Below are positions 16,524-24,834 of a stretch of 60,425 bases of DNA, one piece after another. Every line of letters begins with the position of its first letter. Position 1 is the stretch's first letter. A model generated the notes under the pieces. That model had not been told where the DNA came from and did not search any database. It worked only from the letters and a program-made list of their open reading frames with translations. Origin of the DNA: Candidatus Hydrogenedens sp. GTDB taxonomy: Bacteria > Hydrogenedentota > Hydrogenedentia > Hydrogenedentales > JAEUWI01. The stretch is from positions 1-60,425 of the forward strand of contig WGMK01000037.1 of NCBI GenBank assembly GCA_016125095.1. Reading direction: 5' to 3'. The translations under genes and the position numbers were made by a program.

Positions 16524-17180
16524 ATGGCTGCACCGGCGAAGACCCTCACCCGGCGGGATCGCAACAAGCTGCGGAATCAACAGGAGATTCTGGCGGCGGC
16601 GTTGACCGTGTTCGCGGAAAAGGGGTATCGCGACGCCTCGATGCAGGAGATCGCGGAGCGGGCGGATTTCGCCGTGAGCACGCTGTACGCCCTGTTCGAG
16701 AGCAAGGAAGACCTCTACCGTCAGGTATCCGTGGATATCGGACGGCGGACGGGCGGGATATTCGAGGCGGCCATGGCGCGCGGCAGCAATGCCCACGAGA
16801 AATTGGTGCACTACGCCCGGGCCAAGGGCGAGGCCTACCGCGAAAGCCCCCCCGGCGTGAAGATGCTGGAACACGAACTGCACGCCATGCGGATGGAAGG
16901 CGTGTCGAGCTTTCCCAAGAACGGCATCGGGCGGATTTACGAGCGCTTCATGCTGCGTATCCGGGCGCTGTTCGAGGAAGGCATCGCGCAGGGGCTGTTC
17001 GTGCCGGGAGATCCGGTGCTGATGAGCATGGGCCTCGACAGCATCACCAACGGCCTCATGCTGCTGGCGCAATCGAAAGACGCCGCGTTCACTTACGACG
17101 AACGCGTGGACGAAGTCATCAACCTGTTTTTCGCCCCGGTGCTGGCAAAGCCGCCGGCGGACAACGCGAAGGAAACCTGA
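16524..17180 (+). CDS. TetR/AcrR-family transcriptional regulator of the acyl-CoA operon
   Basis: Protein of 218 residues. The N-terminal helix-turn-helix is clear: ILAAALTVFAEKGYRDASM, then EIAERADFAVSTLYALFESKEDLY (about 20-65). The C-terminal ligand domain is diverse, as usual. ATG 16524 has no ribosome-binding site, so a short or absent leader is possible. The carboxyltransferase gene starts 3 bp after the stop, so regulator and pathway are co-transcribed. By analogy with AtuR and LiuR-type regulators it may sense an acyl-CoA or terpenoid acid. Confidence 0.9.
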   Translation: MAAPAKTLTRRDRNKLRNQQEILAAALTVFAEKGYRDASMQEIAERADFAVSTLYALFESKEDLYRQVSVDIGRRTGGIFEAAMARGSNAHEKLVHYARAKGEAYRESPPGVKMLEHELHAMRMEGVSSFPKNGIGRIYERFMLRIRALFEEGIAQGLFVPGDPVLMSMGLDSITNGLMLLAQSKDAAFTYDERVDEVINLFFAPVLAKPPADNAKET

Positions 17181-17183
17181 GGG

Positions 17184-18803
17184 ATGCCCCCATTTACGTC
17201 TAAGGCGGATGTGAACTCCGCCGCATTCGCGGAGAACCGCACGGCGCACCTCGCGTTGATCGAGGAATTCCGCGGGCTCGAGGCCAAGATACGCGCGAAC
17301 TCGGCCAAGCGTGTCGACAAATTCCGCGAACGCGGGCAGCTGCTGCCGCGCGAACGGCTGGACCTGCTGCTCGACCGCGGCGCGCCCTTCCTGCAGATGT
17401 CGACGCTCTGCGGCTACAAGATGCACGACGACGACGGCGACCGGAAGATTTCGGGCGGTGGCACCTTCGGCGGCATCGGGTTTATTTCGGGCGTGCGCTG
17501 CATGATCGGCGTGAGCGATTCCGGCATCCAGGGCGGCGCGGCCACCCCGATGGGCCTGAAGAAGGGCCTGCGCGCCCAGGAAATCGCCATGCAGAACAAG
17601 CTGCCCTTCGTGCAGCTGATTGAGAGCGCGGGCGCCAACCTGTTCCTGCAGTCCGAGATGTTCGTCGAGGGCGGGCGCTCCTTCGCCAACCTGGCGAAAC
17701 TCTCCGCCCTGGGCCTGCCGGTAGTCGGCGTCACGCATGGTTCGTCCACCGCGGGCGGCGCGTATCAATCGGGCCTGTGCGACTATCTCGTGGTGGTGCG
17801 CGGGCGCTCGAAAATCTTCCTGGCGGGTCCGCCGCTGCTGAAAGCGGCGACCGGCGAGATCGCAACGGACGAGGAACTCGGCGGCGCCGAGATGCACTAC
17901 TACGGCCCGGGCACGGCGGACTACATGGCCGAAGACGACGCCGACGGCATCCGCATCTGCCGCGAAATCTTTGCGAACCTGCACTGGAACGACAACTTCA
18001 CGGCGCCGACGCAGCGTTCCTACAAGGAGCCGCTCTACGACGCCGAGGAGATCCTGGGCTGCGTGCCGCTGGACTACCAGATCCCCTACGACGCCCGCGA
18101 AGTAATTGCGCGTATCGTGGACGGCTCGGAGTTTCTCGAGTTCAAGCCGGCCTTCGGTCCCTTCACCCTGTGCATGCACGCGGAGATCGAGGGCTACCCG
18201 GTCGGCATCCTGGCGAACAACGGCCCCATCGATTCCGCCGGCGCGAACAAGGCCGCGCAATTCATTCAGCTTTGCGACCAGTCGGACATTCCGCTCATCT
18301 TCCTACAGAACACCACCGGCTACATGGTGGGCACGGAAGCGGAGCGCGGCGGCATCGTGAAGCACGGCTCGAAGATGATTCAGGCCGTGACCAATGCCAC
18401 GGTGCCCAAGCTGACGCTGCACATCGGCGCGTCGTTCGGCGCGGGCAACTACGGCAGGTGCGGCCGCGGCTACGACCCGCGCTTCATCTTCGCGTGGCCG
18501 AACAACCAGATCTCGGTCATGGGCGGCAAACAGGCCGCGAAGACGATGTCCAACGTGATCGAGGCGACGGCGCTCAAGCAGGGCACGGAGCCCAACTACG
18601 AAATGCTGCAGATGATGGAGCAGCAGGTCATCGACCAGTACGACAAGGAGGGCAAGGCCCTCTATGCGACCGCCCGCCTGTGGGACGACGGGCTCATCGA
18701 TCCGCGCGACAGCCGCAAGGTGCTGGCCTTCTGCCTGGCCACCTGCCGCGAGGCCGCCGCGCGCGTGGTACATCCCAACACCTTTGGCGTGGCACGCCTC
18801 TAA
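17184..18803 (+). CDS. Acyl-CoA carboxylase carboxyltransferase (beta) subunit, methylcrotonyl/geranyl-CoA type
   Basis: Protein of 539 residues, the usual length for the beta subunits of 3-methylcrotonyl-CoA and geranyl-CoA carboxylases. Both halves of the crotonase-like carboxyltransferase fold are present: SGVRCMIGVSDSGIQGGA and LIESAGANLFLQSEMF in the N-half, GYMVGTEAERGGIVKHGSKM and SFGAGNYGRCGRGYDPRF in the C-half. It transfers carboxylate from biotin on the alpha subunit (encoded 2 kb downstream) to an acyl-CoA. Gene order is like atuC in Pseudomonas, but methylcrotonyl-CoA and geranyl-CoA cannot be separated by eye. Propionyl-CoA carboxylase is less likely given the linked genes. Confidence 0.88.
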   Translation: MPPFTSKADVNSAAFAENRTAHLALIEEFRGLEAKIRANSAKRVDKFRERGQLLPRERLDLLLDRGAPFLQMSTLCGYKMHDDDGDRKISGGGTFGGIGFISGVRCMIGVSDSGIQGGAATPMGLKKGLRAQEIAMQNKLPFVQLIESAGANLFLQSEMFVEGGRSFANLAKLSALGLPVVGVTHGSSTAGGAYQSGLCDYLVVVRGRSKIFLAGPPLLKAATGEIATDEELGGAEMHYYGPGTADYMAEDDADGIRICREIFANLHWNDNFTAPTQRSYKEPLYDAEEILGCVPLDYQIPYDAREVIARIVDGSEFLEFKPAFGPFTLCMHAEIEGYPVGILANNGPIDSAGANKAAQFIQLCDQSDIPLIFLQNTTGYMVGTEAERGGIVKHGSKMIQAVTNATVPKLTLHIGASFGAGNYGRCGRGYDPRFIFAWPNNQISVMGGKQAAKTMSNVIEATALKQGTEPNYEMLQMMEQQVIDQYDKEGKALYATARLWDDGLIDPRDSRKVLAFCLATCREAAARVVHPNTFGVARL

Positions 18804-18823
18804 TCCGGCGCAAGGAAACCGAC

Positions 18824-20005
18824 ATGCAACTCACTCCTGAACACGATCAGATACGCGAAACGGTACGGAAATTCGTCGAGGCGGAGATTAACCCCCACGT
18901 CGACGAATGGGAAAAGGCGGGCATGTTTCCCGCGCACGAAGTCTTTAAGAAACTCGGCGACCTCGGCCTGCTGGGCATCAGCAAGCCCGAGGCCTACGGC
19001 GGCATGGGGCTGGACTATTCCTACCAGGCCGTGATGAACGAGGCGTTGGGCTGGGTCAACTGCGGCGCGATTCCGATGGCCATCGGCGTGCAGACCGACA
19101 TGTGCACCCCGGCCATGGCGCGTTTCGGCTCGGAAGCCGTCTGCAACAAGTTCCTCGCGCCGAGCATCGCGGGCGACTTCGTGGGCTGCATCGGCGTGTC
19201 CGAGGTGGGCGCCGGGTCCGACGTGGCAAACATCAAGACGCGCGCCACCAAGGTGGGCGGCGAATATGTCATCAACGGCGGCAAGATGTGGATTACCAAC
19301 GGCACGCAGGGCGATTGGATCTGCCTGCTGGTGAACACCGGCGACGAGAACACGCCGAAGTACCAGGACAAGAGCATCATCGCCGTGCCCCTGCGCGAGA
19401 ACGGGGAACTGTACAAGGGCGTGACCATCGAGCGGAAGCTGGAGAAGATGGGCATGCGTTCTTCGGACACGGCGGAATTGCACTTCGAAAACGTCGTGGT
19501 GCCCGAGGAAAACCTGGTGGGCCAGGAAGGCGCGGGCTTCATGTACCAGATGCTCCAATTCCAGGAAGAGCGCATGTACCTCGCCTCGAGCTGCCTCACC
19601 ATGCTCGAACGCACGGTAAACGACACCATCGAATACACGCGCCACCGCGAGGTCTTCGGCAAGCCGCTGCTCGACAACCAGGTGGTGCACTTCCGCCTGG
19701 CCGAGCTGATGACCGAGATCGAGGCGCTGCGCGCGATGACCTGGAAGGCCATCGGCATTCACGTGGACGGCGGCGACTGCACGATGCTGGCATCGATGTG
19801 CAAGCTGAAGGCCGGCCGCCTCATCCGCGAAGTAAACGACTCCTGCCTGCAGTATTGGGGCGGCATGGGCTTCATGGACGAGACGCTGATTTCGCGCACC
19901 TACCGCGACGGCCGCCTCGCGTCCATCGGCGGCGGCGCGGACGAGGTGATGCTGAGCATCATCTGCAAGCTGATGAACACGCTGCCGTCGAAGCGGAGGG
20001 GCTGA
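18824..20005 (+). CDS. Acyl-CoA dehydrogenase, IVD/citronellyl-CoA dehydrogenase-like
   Basis: Protein of 393 residues from ATG 18824, with AAGGAA about 7 nt upstream. FAD and substrate motifs are CIGVSEVGAGSDVANIKT and MWITNGTQ. The C-terminal segment is GGGADEVML, so the usual Glu of the YEGT motif is missing. Instead QFQEERMYLASS (Glu248/249) aligns by eye with the isovaleryl-CoA dehydrogenase helix that carries the alternative catalytic Glu. That points to a branched-chain substrate, consistent with an isovalerate or citronellate/terpenoid pathway. Electrons would pass to ETF, which is not encoded here. It is the third gene of the operon. Confidence 0.88.
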   Translation: MQLTPEHDQIRETVRKFVEAEINPHVDEWEKAGMFPAHEVFKKLGDLGLLGISKPEAYGGMGLDYSYQAVMNEALGWVNCGAIPMAIGVQTDMCTPAMARFGSEAVCNKFLAPSIAGDFVGCIGVSEVGAGSDVANIKTRATKVGGEYVINGGKMWITNGTQGDWICLLVNTGDENTPKYQDKSIIAVPLRENGELYKGVTIERKLEKMGMRSSDTAELHFENVVVPEENLVGQEGAGFMYQMLQFQEERMYLASSCLTMLERTVNDTIEYTRHREVFGKPLLDNQVVHFRLAELMTEIEALRAMTWKAIGIHVDGGDCTMLASMCKLKAGRLIREVNDSCLQYWGGMGFMDETLISRTYRDGRLASIGGGADEVMLSIICKLMNTLPSKRRG

Positions 20006-20009
20006 GCGC

Positions 20010-20834
20010 ATGGCGAATCTACCCGAATGCAGCGCCCTGCTGCTGGACCAGCAGGGCTCGCGGCTCTACGTGACCATTAACCGGCCCGAGGCGCGTAACG
20101 CCCTGTCGAACGAGGTGGTGGACGAACTGAGCGCGGTGATCGACGCCATCGCGGACGACCGCGGCATCCGTACCGTCATCCTCCGCGGCGCGGGCGGCAC
20201 CTTCTGCGCGGGCGGCGACATCAAGTCGTTCCAGGAGAGCTTCCAGTCCACCGCCCCCACGGACGGCAGCCGAGACCCCATCGCGATCAATAATAACCGC
20301 TTCGGCGAATTCATGATCAAGCTGAACAGCATGCCGCAGACGCTGGTGGGCGTCATCGAGGGCGCGGCCTTCGGCGGCGGGCTCGGGCTGGTCTGCGCGA
20401 CCGACATCGCCATCTGCGCCGCCGGCACGAAGTTCGCGCTGAGTGAAACCGGACTGGGCATCCCCCCCGCGCAGATCGCGCCCTTCGTGGTGCAGCGCGT
20501 GGGCATCACCAATGCGCGCCTGCTGGCCCTCAGCGGTGCGCGTTTCAACGGCCCGCGCGCGTTGGAACTCGGCCTCGTGCACTTTATCGCGGACGATGCC
20601 GACGGGCTGGAAGCCACGCTCAAGCGGGTGCTGAACGACATCGGCAAGTGCGCTCCGGGCGCGAACGCCGAAACCAAGCGCATCCTGCTCGACAGCCAGC
20701 GTAAGCCGCTGGACGAAGTGCTAGCCGACGCCGCCGATACCTTCGCGCGCCAACTGCGCGGCCCGGAAGGCCAGGCCGGCGTGATGGCATTCCTGCAGAA
20801 ACAACCCGCAGCCTGGGTGGAGACCATCGAATGA
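20010..20834 (+). CDS. Enoyl-CoA hydratase/isomerase (crotonase) family
   Basis: Protein of 274 residues. RGAGGTFCAGGDIKSF and GVIEGAAFGGGLGLVCATDIAI supply the oxyanion hole and CoA site. FALSETGLGIPPAQIAPFVVQRVG contains one Glu of the catalytic pair. It would hydrate the carboxylated unsaturated CoA product of the carboxylase, as LiuC/AtuE do (3-methylglutaconyl-CoA or isohexenylglutaconyl-CoA). It starts 4 bp after the dehydrogenase stop, and its own stop overlaps the next start (ATGA), indicating translational coupling. Confidence 0.88.
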   Translation: MANLPECSALLLDQQGSRLYVTINRPEARNALSNEVVDELSAVIDAIADDRGIRTVILRGAGGTFCAGGDIKSFQESFQSTAPTDGSRDPIAINNNRFGEFMIKLNSMPQTLVGVIEGAAFGGGLGLVCATDIAICAAGTKFALSETGLGIPPAQIAPFVVQRVGITNARLLALSGARFNGPRALELGLVHFIADDADGLEATLKRVLNDIGKCAPGANAETKRILLDSQRKPLDEVLADAADTFARQLRGPEGQAGVMAFLQKQPAAWVETIE

Positions 20835-22822
20835 GCCGCCGATTTTCCAAGGTTCTGATTGCCAACCGCGGCGAAATCGCCTGCCGCGTCATCCGGAGCG
20901 CCAAGGCCGAGGGCTATGGCACCGTGGCCGTCTACAGCGACGCCGACGCGCAGGCGCTGCATGTGGCCATGGCGGCGCAGTCGGTGCACATCGGTCCGTC
21001 GCCCGTGGGCGCGTCTTATCTCGACGCGGCGAAGATCATTGACGCCGCGCGCAGGAGCGGGGCGGACGCCCTGCACCCGGGCTATGGCTTTCTCAGCGAG
21101 AACGCCGCCTTCGCAGCCGCCTGCAAAGAGGCGGGGATCGTGTTCATTGGCCCGCCCTCTGCCGCCATTCAGGTGATGGGCGACAAGGCCGAGGCGAAGC
21201 GCCTGATGCGGAAGGCCAACGTGCCCTGCGTGCCGGGCTATGAAGGCGAAGCGCAGGACGACGCCACGCTGAAGGCCGAGGTCGAGAAGATCGGTTATCC
21301 GGTGCTGCTCAAGGCAGCGGCGGGCGGCGGCGGGCGCGGCATGCGCACCGTGCGCAGCGCGGCCGAGCTAGACGACGGTATCGCGACGGCGCGTTCGGAG
21401 GCCAAGAGCGCCTTCGGCTCGGACACGCTCATCATCGAGAAGCTGGTCGAGAACGCGCGCCACGTCGAGATTCAGGTGCTGGCCGACGAGCATGGCAACT
21501 GCATCCACCTGGGCGAACGCGACTGCTCGGTGCAGCGCCGCCACCAGAAAATTGTGGAGGAGTCGCCCTGCCCGGTGATGACCCCGGAACTCCGCGAAGC
21601 CATGGGCGCGGCGGCCGTGAATGCGGCGCTGGCCGTGGGCTATGCCAACGCGGGCACGGTCGAATTCCTGCTGGACGACGACCAGAATTTCTATTTCCTC
21701 GAGATGAACACGCGCTTGCAGGTGGAGCACCCTGTGACCGAAATGGTGACCGGGCTCGATCTGGTCGCGCTGCAGCTGGCGATTGCCCAGGGCGAGCCGC
21801 TGCCGCTGACCCAGGCGGACGTATCGCTGAACGGCCACGCCATTGAGGTGCGCCTCTACGCCGAGGACCCGGCCAACAACTACGCGCCGCAGGTGGGCAC
21901 CATCCACACATGGCAGCCGGCCGAGAACGCAGGCGTGCGCGTGGACCATGGCCTCCGGGATGGCGCTCAGGTGACGCCCTTCTACGACGCGATGATCGCC
22001 AAGGTGATCGCGTGGGGCAAGACGCGCGACGAATCGCGCAACCGGCTGCTGGCTGCCCTGCACGATACCGTGGCGCTCGGCGTGTACACCAACGCGGACC
22101 TGCTGCGCGGCATTCTGGCGCATGAGACCTTCGCTGCGGGCAGCGCGAAGACGAACTTCATTGAGGGCTCCGGGCTGCTGGACGAGAAGCCTGCCGCGCC
22201 GGGACTGGAACATTTCCTGGCGGCGGCTGCCATCCTCATCGAACGCGACGCCGCCGGAGTCTCCCCGCTGCTGAAGGGCTGGCGCTCGAGCGGTCCCTCT
22301 ACCGTACCGCTCAAGCTGGAATGCAACGAAGAGGCACACCTGCTGGCCGTGCAGATGAACGGCCGCCAGTTCGAGCTGACCCAGGGCGAGGAGACGGCCC
22401 GGATTCAGGTGGATGCCTGCGGCGGCGGCGTCATCTCCCTGCACGACGACGGCCACACGACAACCGGCCGCTATGCCCTGCATGAAAACGACCTGTACCT
22501 GAGCCTGAACGGACGCGTCGATCATTTCCGCGACATCACCTTCGCGCCGCCATCGAGCGAGGCCGGCGCGGCGGACGGCGTGCTCAAGGCGCCGATGGTC
22601 GGCCAGGTGAAGGAAGTGAATGTGAAGCCCGGCGACCGGGTAGCCAAGGACGACGTGGTCGTCGTGCTGGAAGCCATGAAGATCATCAACATGGTCACCG
22701 CGCCCTTCGACGGAGAAATCGAATCGGTGAATGTGACCGCCGGCGGGCAGGTGGCTGCGGGCGATGTGCTGCTGAAGATTAAGGTGGAAGCGGAAGACGG
22801 CGAAAAGCCGGAGAGCGAGTAA
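20831..22822 (+). CDS. Acyl-CoA carboxylase biotin carboxylase/BCCP (alpha) subunit
   Basis: Protein of 663 residues. It carries the biotin carboxylase N-domain (KVLIANRGEIACRVIRSA), ATP-grasp (KAAAGGGGRGMR), EMNTRLQVEHPVTEMVTG, a linker region, and a C-terminal biotinyl domain with EAMKI (biotinyl Lys617). The length and fused BCCP match MCC/GCC alpha subunits. It carboxylates its own biotin with bicarbonate and ATP, for transfer by the beta subunit encoded upstream. The start overlaps the hydratase stop by 4 bp, and the next gene starts 2 bp after its stop. Confidence 0.93.
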   Translation: MSRRFSKVLIANRGEIACRVIRSAKAEGYGTVAVYSDADAQALHVAMAAQSVHIGPSPVGASYLDAAKIIDAARRSGADALHPGYGFLSENAAFAAACKEAGIVFIGPPSAAIQVMGDKAEAKRLMRKANVPCVPGYEGEAQDDATLKAEVEKIGYPVLLKAAAGGGGRGMRTVRSAAELDDGIATARSEAKSAFGSDTLIIEKLVENARHVEIQVLADEHGNCIHLGERDCSVQRRHQKIVEESPCPVMTPELREAMGAAAVNAALAVGYANAGTVEFLLDDDQNFYFLEMNTRLQVEHPVTEMVTGLDLVALQLAIAQGEPLPLTQADVSLNGHAIEVRLYAEDPANNYAPQVGTIHTWQPAENAGVRVDHGLRDGAQVTPFYDAMIAKVIAWGKTRDESRNRLLAALHDTVALGVYTNADLLRGILAHETFAAGSAKTNFIEGSGLLDEKPAAPGLEHFLAAAAILIERDAAGVSPLLKGWRSSGPSTVPLKLECNEEAHLLAVQMNGRQFELTQGEETARIQVDACGGGVISLHDDGHTTTGRYALHENDLYLSLNGRVDHFRDITFAPPSSEAGAADGVLKAPMVGQVKEVNVKPGDRVAKDDVVVVLEAMKIINMVTAPFDGEIESVNVTAGGQVAAGDVLLKIKVEAEDGEKPESE

Positions 22823-22824
22823 GC

Positions 22825-24603
22825 ATGAGCGACAAGGTCATCCATATCGGCGGCGCATCGGGATTCTGGGGCGATTCGAACCTTGCGGCGCACCAGTTGA
22901 TCGCCTCGAAGAAGCTGAATTACCTCGTGTTCGATTACCTCGCCGAGGTGACCATGTCGATCATGGCGCGGTCGCGCGCCGAAAATCCCGAGGAAGGCTA
23001 CGCCACCGACTTCGTGACGGTGGTGATGAAGAACTCGCTGCAGGCCATCGCGAAGCAAGGCATCAAGGTGATTTCCAACGCGGGCGGAGTAAACCCCGAA
23101 GCCTGCGGCCGCGCGATTGAGCAGCTCATCCAGGATCTCGGCCTCGACCTGAAGGTGGCCACGGTAACCGGCGACGATATCGCCGCGCTGGTTCCTGCGC
23201 TGCGCGAACAGGGCACGAAGGAGATGTTCACCGGCGAAGATATGCCCGGACAGTTCATGAGCGTGAACGCTTATCTCGGCGCCTTCCCGATCGCGTCGGC
23301 GCTGGCGAAGGGCGCGGACATCGTCATCACGGGACGCTGCGTGGACAGCGCGGTCACGCTCGGCGCCTGCATCCACGAATTCGGCTGGACTGCGGACGAC
23401 TACGACAAGCTCGCGGGCGGCAGCCTCGCGGGGCACATCATCGAATGCGGCGCCCAGGCCACCGGCGGCCTCTTTACGGACTGGGAATTGAGCGGCCGTT
23501 GGGAAGACATCGGCTATCCGATTGCCGAAGTGAGCGGCGACGGCTCGTTCGTCATCACCAAGCCCGACAAGACCGGCGGCCTCGTGAGCCGCCAGACCGT
23601 GGCCGAGCAACTGGTCTACGAAATCGGCGACCCGCAGGCCTATATCCTGCCCGATGTCGTCTGCGATTTCTCTCGGGTGGTCATCGAGGACATCGATACC
23701 GACCGCGCCCGCGTGACGGGGGCGCGCGGCTCGAAGCCCACGCCGCAGCTCAAGGTTTCGGCGACATGGAAAGACGGCTACCGCATCGGCGCCTATCTGA
23801 CCATCCGCGGTATCGATGCCGCCGGCAAGGCGCGCAAGGTGGCCGAAGCCGTGCTCAAGCGCACGAGCGGCCTGTTGAAGCAGCTTGGCGCGCCGGACTT
23901 CACCGAGACCAGTGTCGAGATTCTCGGCGCCGAGGACGGCTACGGCCCCCACGCCCGCGGTGCCGCGCCGCGCGAAGTGGTGCTCAAGCTCGCGGCCAAG
24001 CATCCCGTACCCATGCTGCTCATGGCGCTGCTGCGCGAGCTGACCTCGTCCGGCACCTCGATGGCGCCCGGCATTTCGGCGCTGGGCGGCAACCGCCCCA
24101 AGCCAGCCCCCGTCGTGCGCCTGTTCTCCATGCTGGTGGACAAGACCGCCGTGACCGCACAAGTCCATATGGCCAATGAAAGCTGGGACGTGCCCTTCGG
24201 CGCGGGCGAGCCCTTCGATGCCGCGGCCATTACGCGGCTGGAGATACCGTCGGGCACGACAGGCGGCGAAACTGTCGACGTACCGCTGGTGCAGGTGGCC
24301 CACGGCCGCAGCGGCGACAAAGGCAACGACAGCAACATCGGCATCATCGCGCGAAAGCCGGAGCTGTATCCCGTCCTCCGCGAACAGCTGACGGCAGAGC
24401 GCGTGCACGACTACTTCAGCTACCTGATGACCGGCAGCGTCGATCGCTACGACCTGCCGGGCATCAGCGCCCTGAACTTCGTCCTGCACGATTCCCTCGG
24501 CGGCGGCGGGATGAACAGCCTCCGCAACGATCCCCAAGGCAAAGCCTACGCCCAAATCCTGCTCGACATGCCCATAAGCGTGCCGAAGGCGCTGTTGGAC
24601 TAG
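22825..24603 (+). CDS. AtuA-family (DUF1446) acyclic terpene utilisation-like protein
   Basis: Protein of 592 residues beginning VIHIGGASGFWGDSNLAAHQL, the DUF1446/AtuA-family N-terminus. It has the conserved VISNAGGVNPEACGRA and ITGRCVDSAVTLGAC segments. The C-terminal ~110 residues (VPLVQVAHGRSGDKGNDSNIG onward) match the small domain often found fused to or beside AtuA. The family has no firmly established biochemical activity. In Pseudomonas aeruginosa atuA heads the acyclic terpene operon, whereas here it closes the same gene set. The position directly behind the carboxylase supports a role in the same CoA pathway. Confidence 0.85.
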   Translation: MSDKVIHIGGASGFWGDSNLAAHQLIASKKLNYLVFDYLAEVTMSIMARSRAENPEEGYATDFVTVVMKNSLQAIAKQGIKVISNAGGVNPEACGRAIEQLIQDLGLDLKVATVTGDDIAALVPALREQGTKEMFTGEDMPGQFMSVNAYLGAFPIASALAKGADIVITGRCVDSAVTLGACIHEFGWTADDYDKLAGGSLAGHIIECGAQATGGLFTDWELSGRWEDIGYPIAEVSGDGSFVITKPDKTGGLVSRQTVAEQLVYEIGDPQAYILPDVVCDFSRVVIEDIDTDRARVTGARGSKPTPQLKVSATWKDGYRIGAYLTIRGIDAAGKARKVAEAVLKRTSGLLKQLGAPDFTETSVEILGAEDGYGPHARGAAPREVVLKLAAKHPVPMLLMALLRELTSSGTSMAPGISALGGNRPKPAPVVRLFSMLVDKTAVTAQVHMANESWDVPFGAGEPFDAAAITRLEIPSGTTGGETVDVPLVQVAHGRSGDKGNDSNIGIIARKPELYPVLREQLTAERVHDYFSYLMTGSVDRYDLPGISALNFVLHDSLGGGGMNSLRNDPQGKAYAQILLDMPISVPKALLD

Positions 24604-24613
24604 CCGATCATCG

Positions 24614-24776
24614 TGCGGCTTGCCGCCTTGGACTGCGGCAGCGGGTTGCCGCTTTGCTCAGGAAGCGCGCTTCCGGCGCTTGCATGACGGCGTGGAGCCG
24701 GCGCGAGGGCGACGGGAGCTATCGCTCCCTACGAAAAGCGGGAGCTTGCTCCCGCACTCCAAGGCAGCAAGCTGCA
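24614..24776. repeat. Dispersed ~165-bp intergenic repeat, copy 2
   Basis: It has the same design as 12577-12744 and 58833-58999. The ends are near-complementary (GCTTGCCGCCTTGG at the left, CCAAGGCAGCAAGC at the right). It contains AGGAAGCGCGCTTCC and GCGGGAGCTTGCTCCCGC hairpins. It lies between the convergent AtuA and amidohydrolase genes. Confidence 0.75.
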
Positions 24777-24803
24777 AATAGACCAGACATCACTATGCCG
24801 GCA

Positions 24804-24829
24804 CGGTAGGGCGAGCGTACGCGCGAGCC
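24804..24829 (-). repeat. Short repeat of the GGCTCG...GCCCTACCG family
   Basis: On the minus strand this reads GGCTCGCGCGTACGCTCGCC then CTACCG. It differs by only two bases from 59531-59556. It abuts the 3' end of the amidohydrolase gene. Confidence 0.6.
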
Positions 24830-24834
24830 GCGCC

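Noticed and set aside
17777..18823. A plus-strand frame continuous with the acyl-CoA dehydrogenase that would add about 350 residues
   Set aside because: It overlaps the carboxyltransferase gene in another frame. ATG 18824 with its ribosome-binding site gives the normal dehydrogenase length.
22522..24555. A 677-codon antisense open frame over the AtuA-family gene
   Set aside because: The plus-strand protein is clearly a family member. The antisense product is His/Arg/Ala-rich without motifs.
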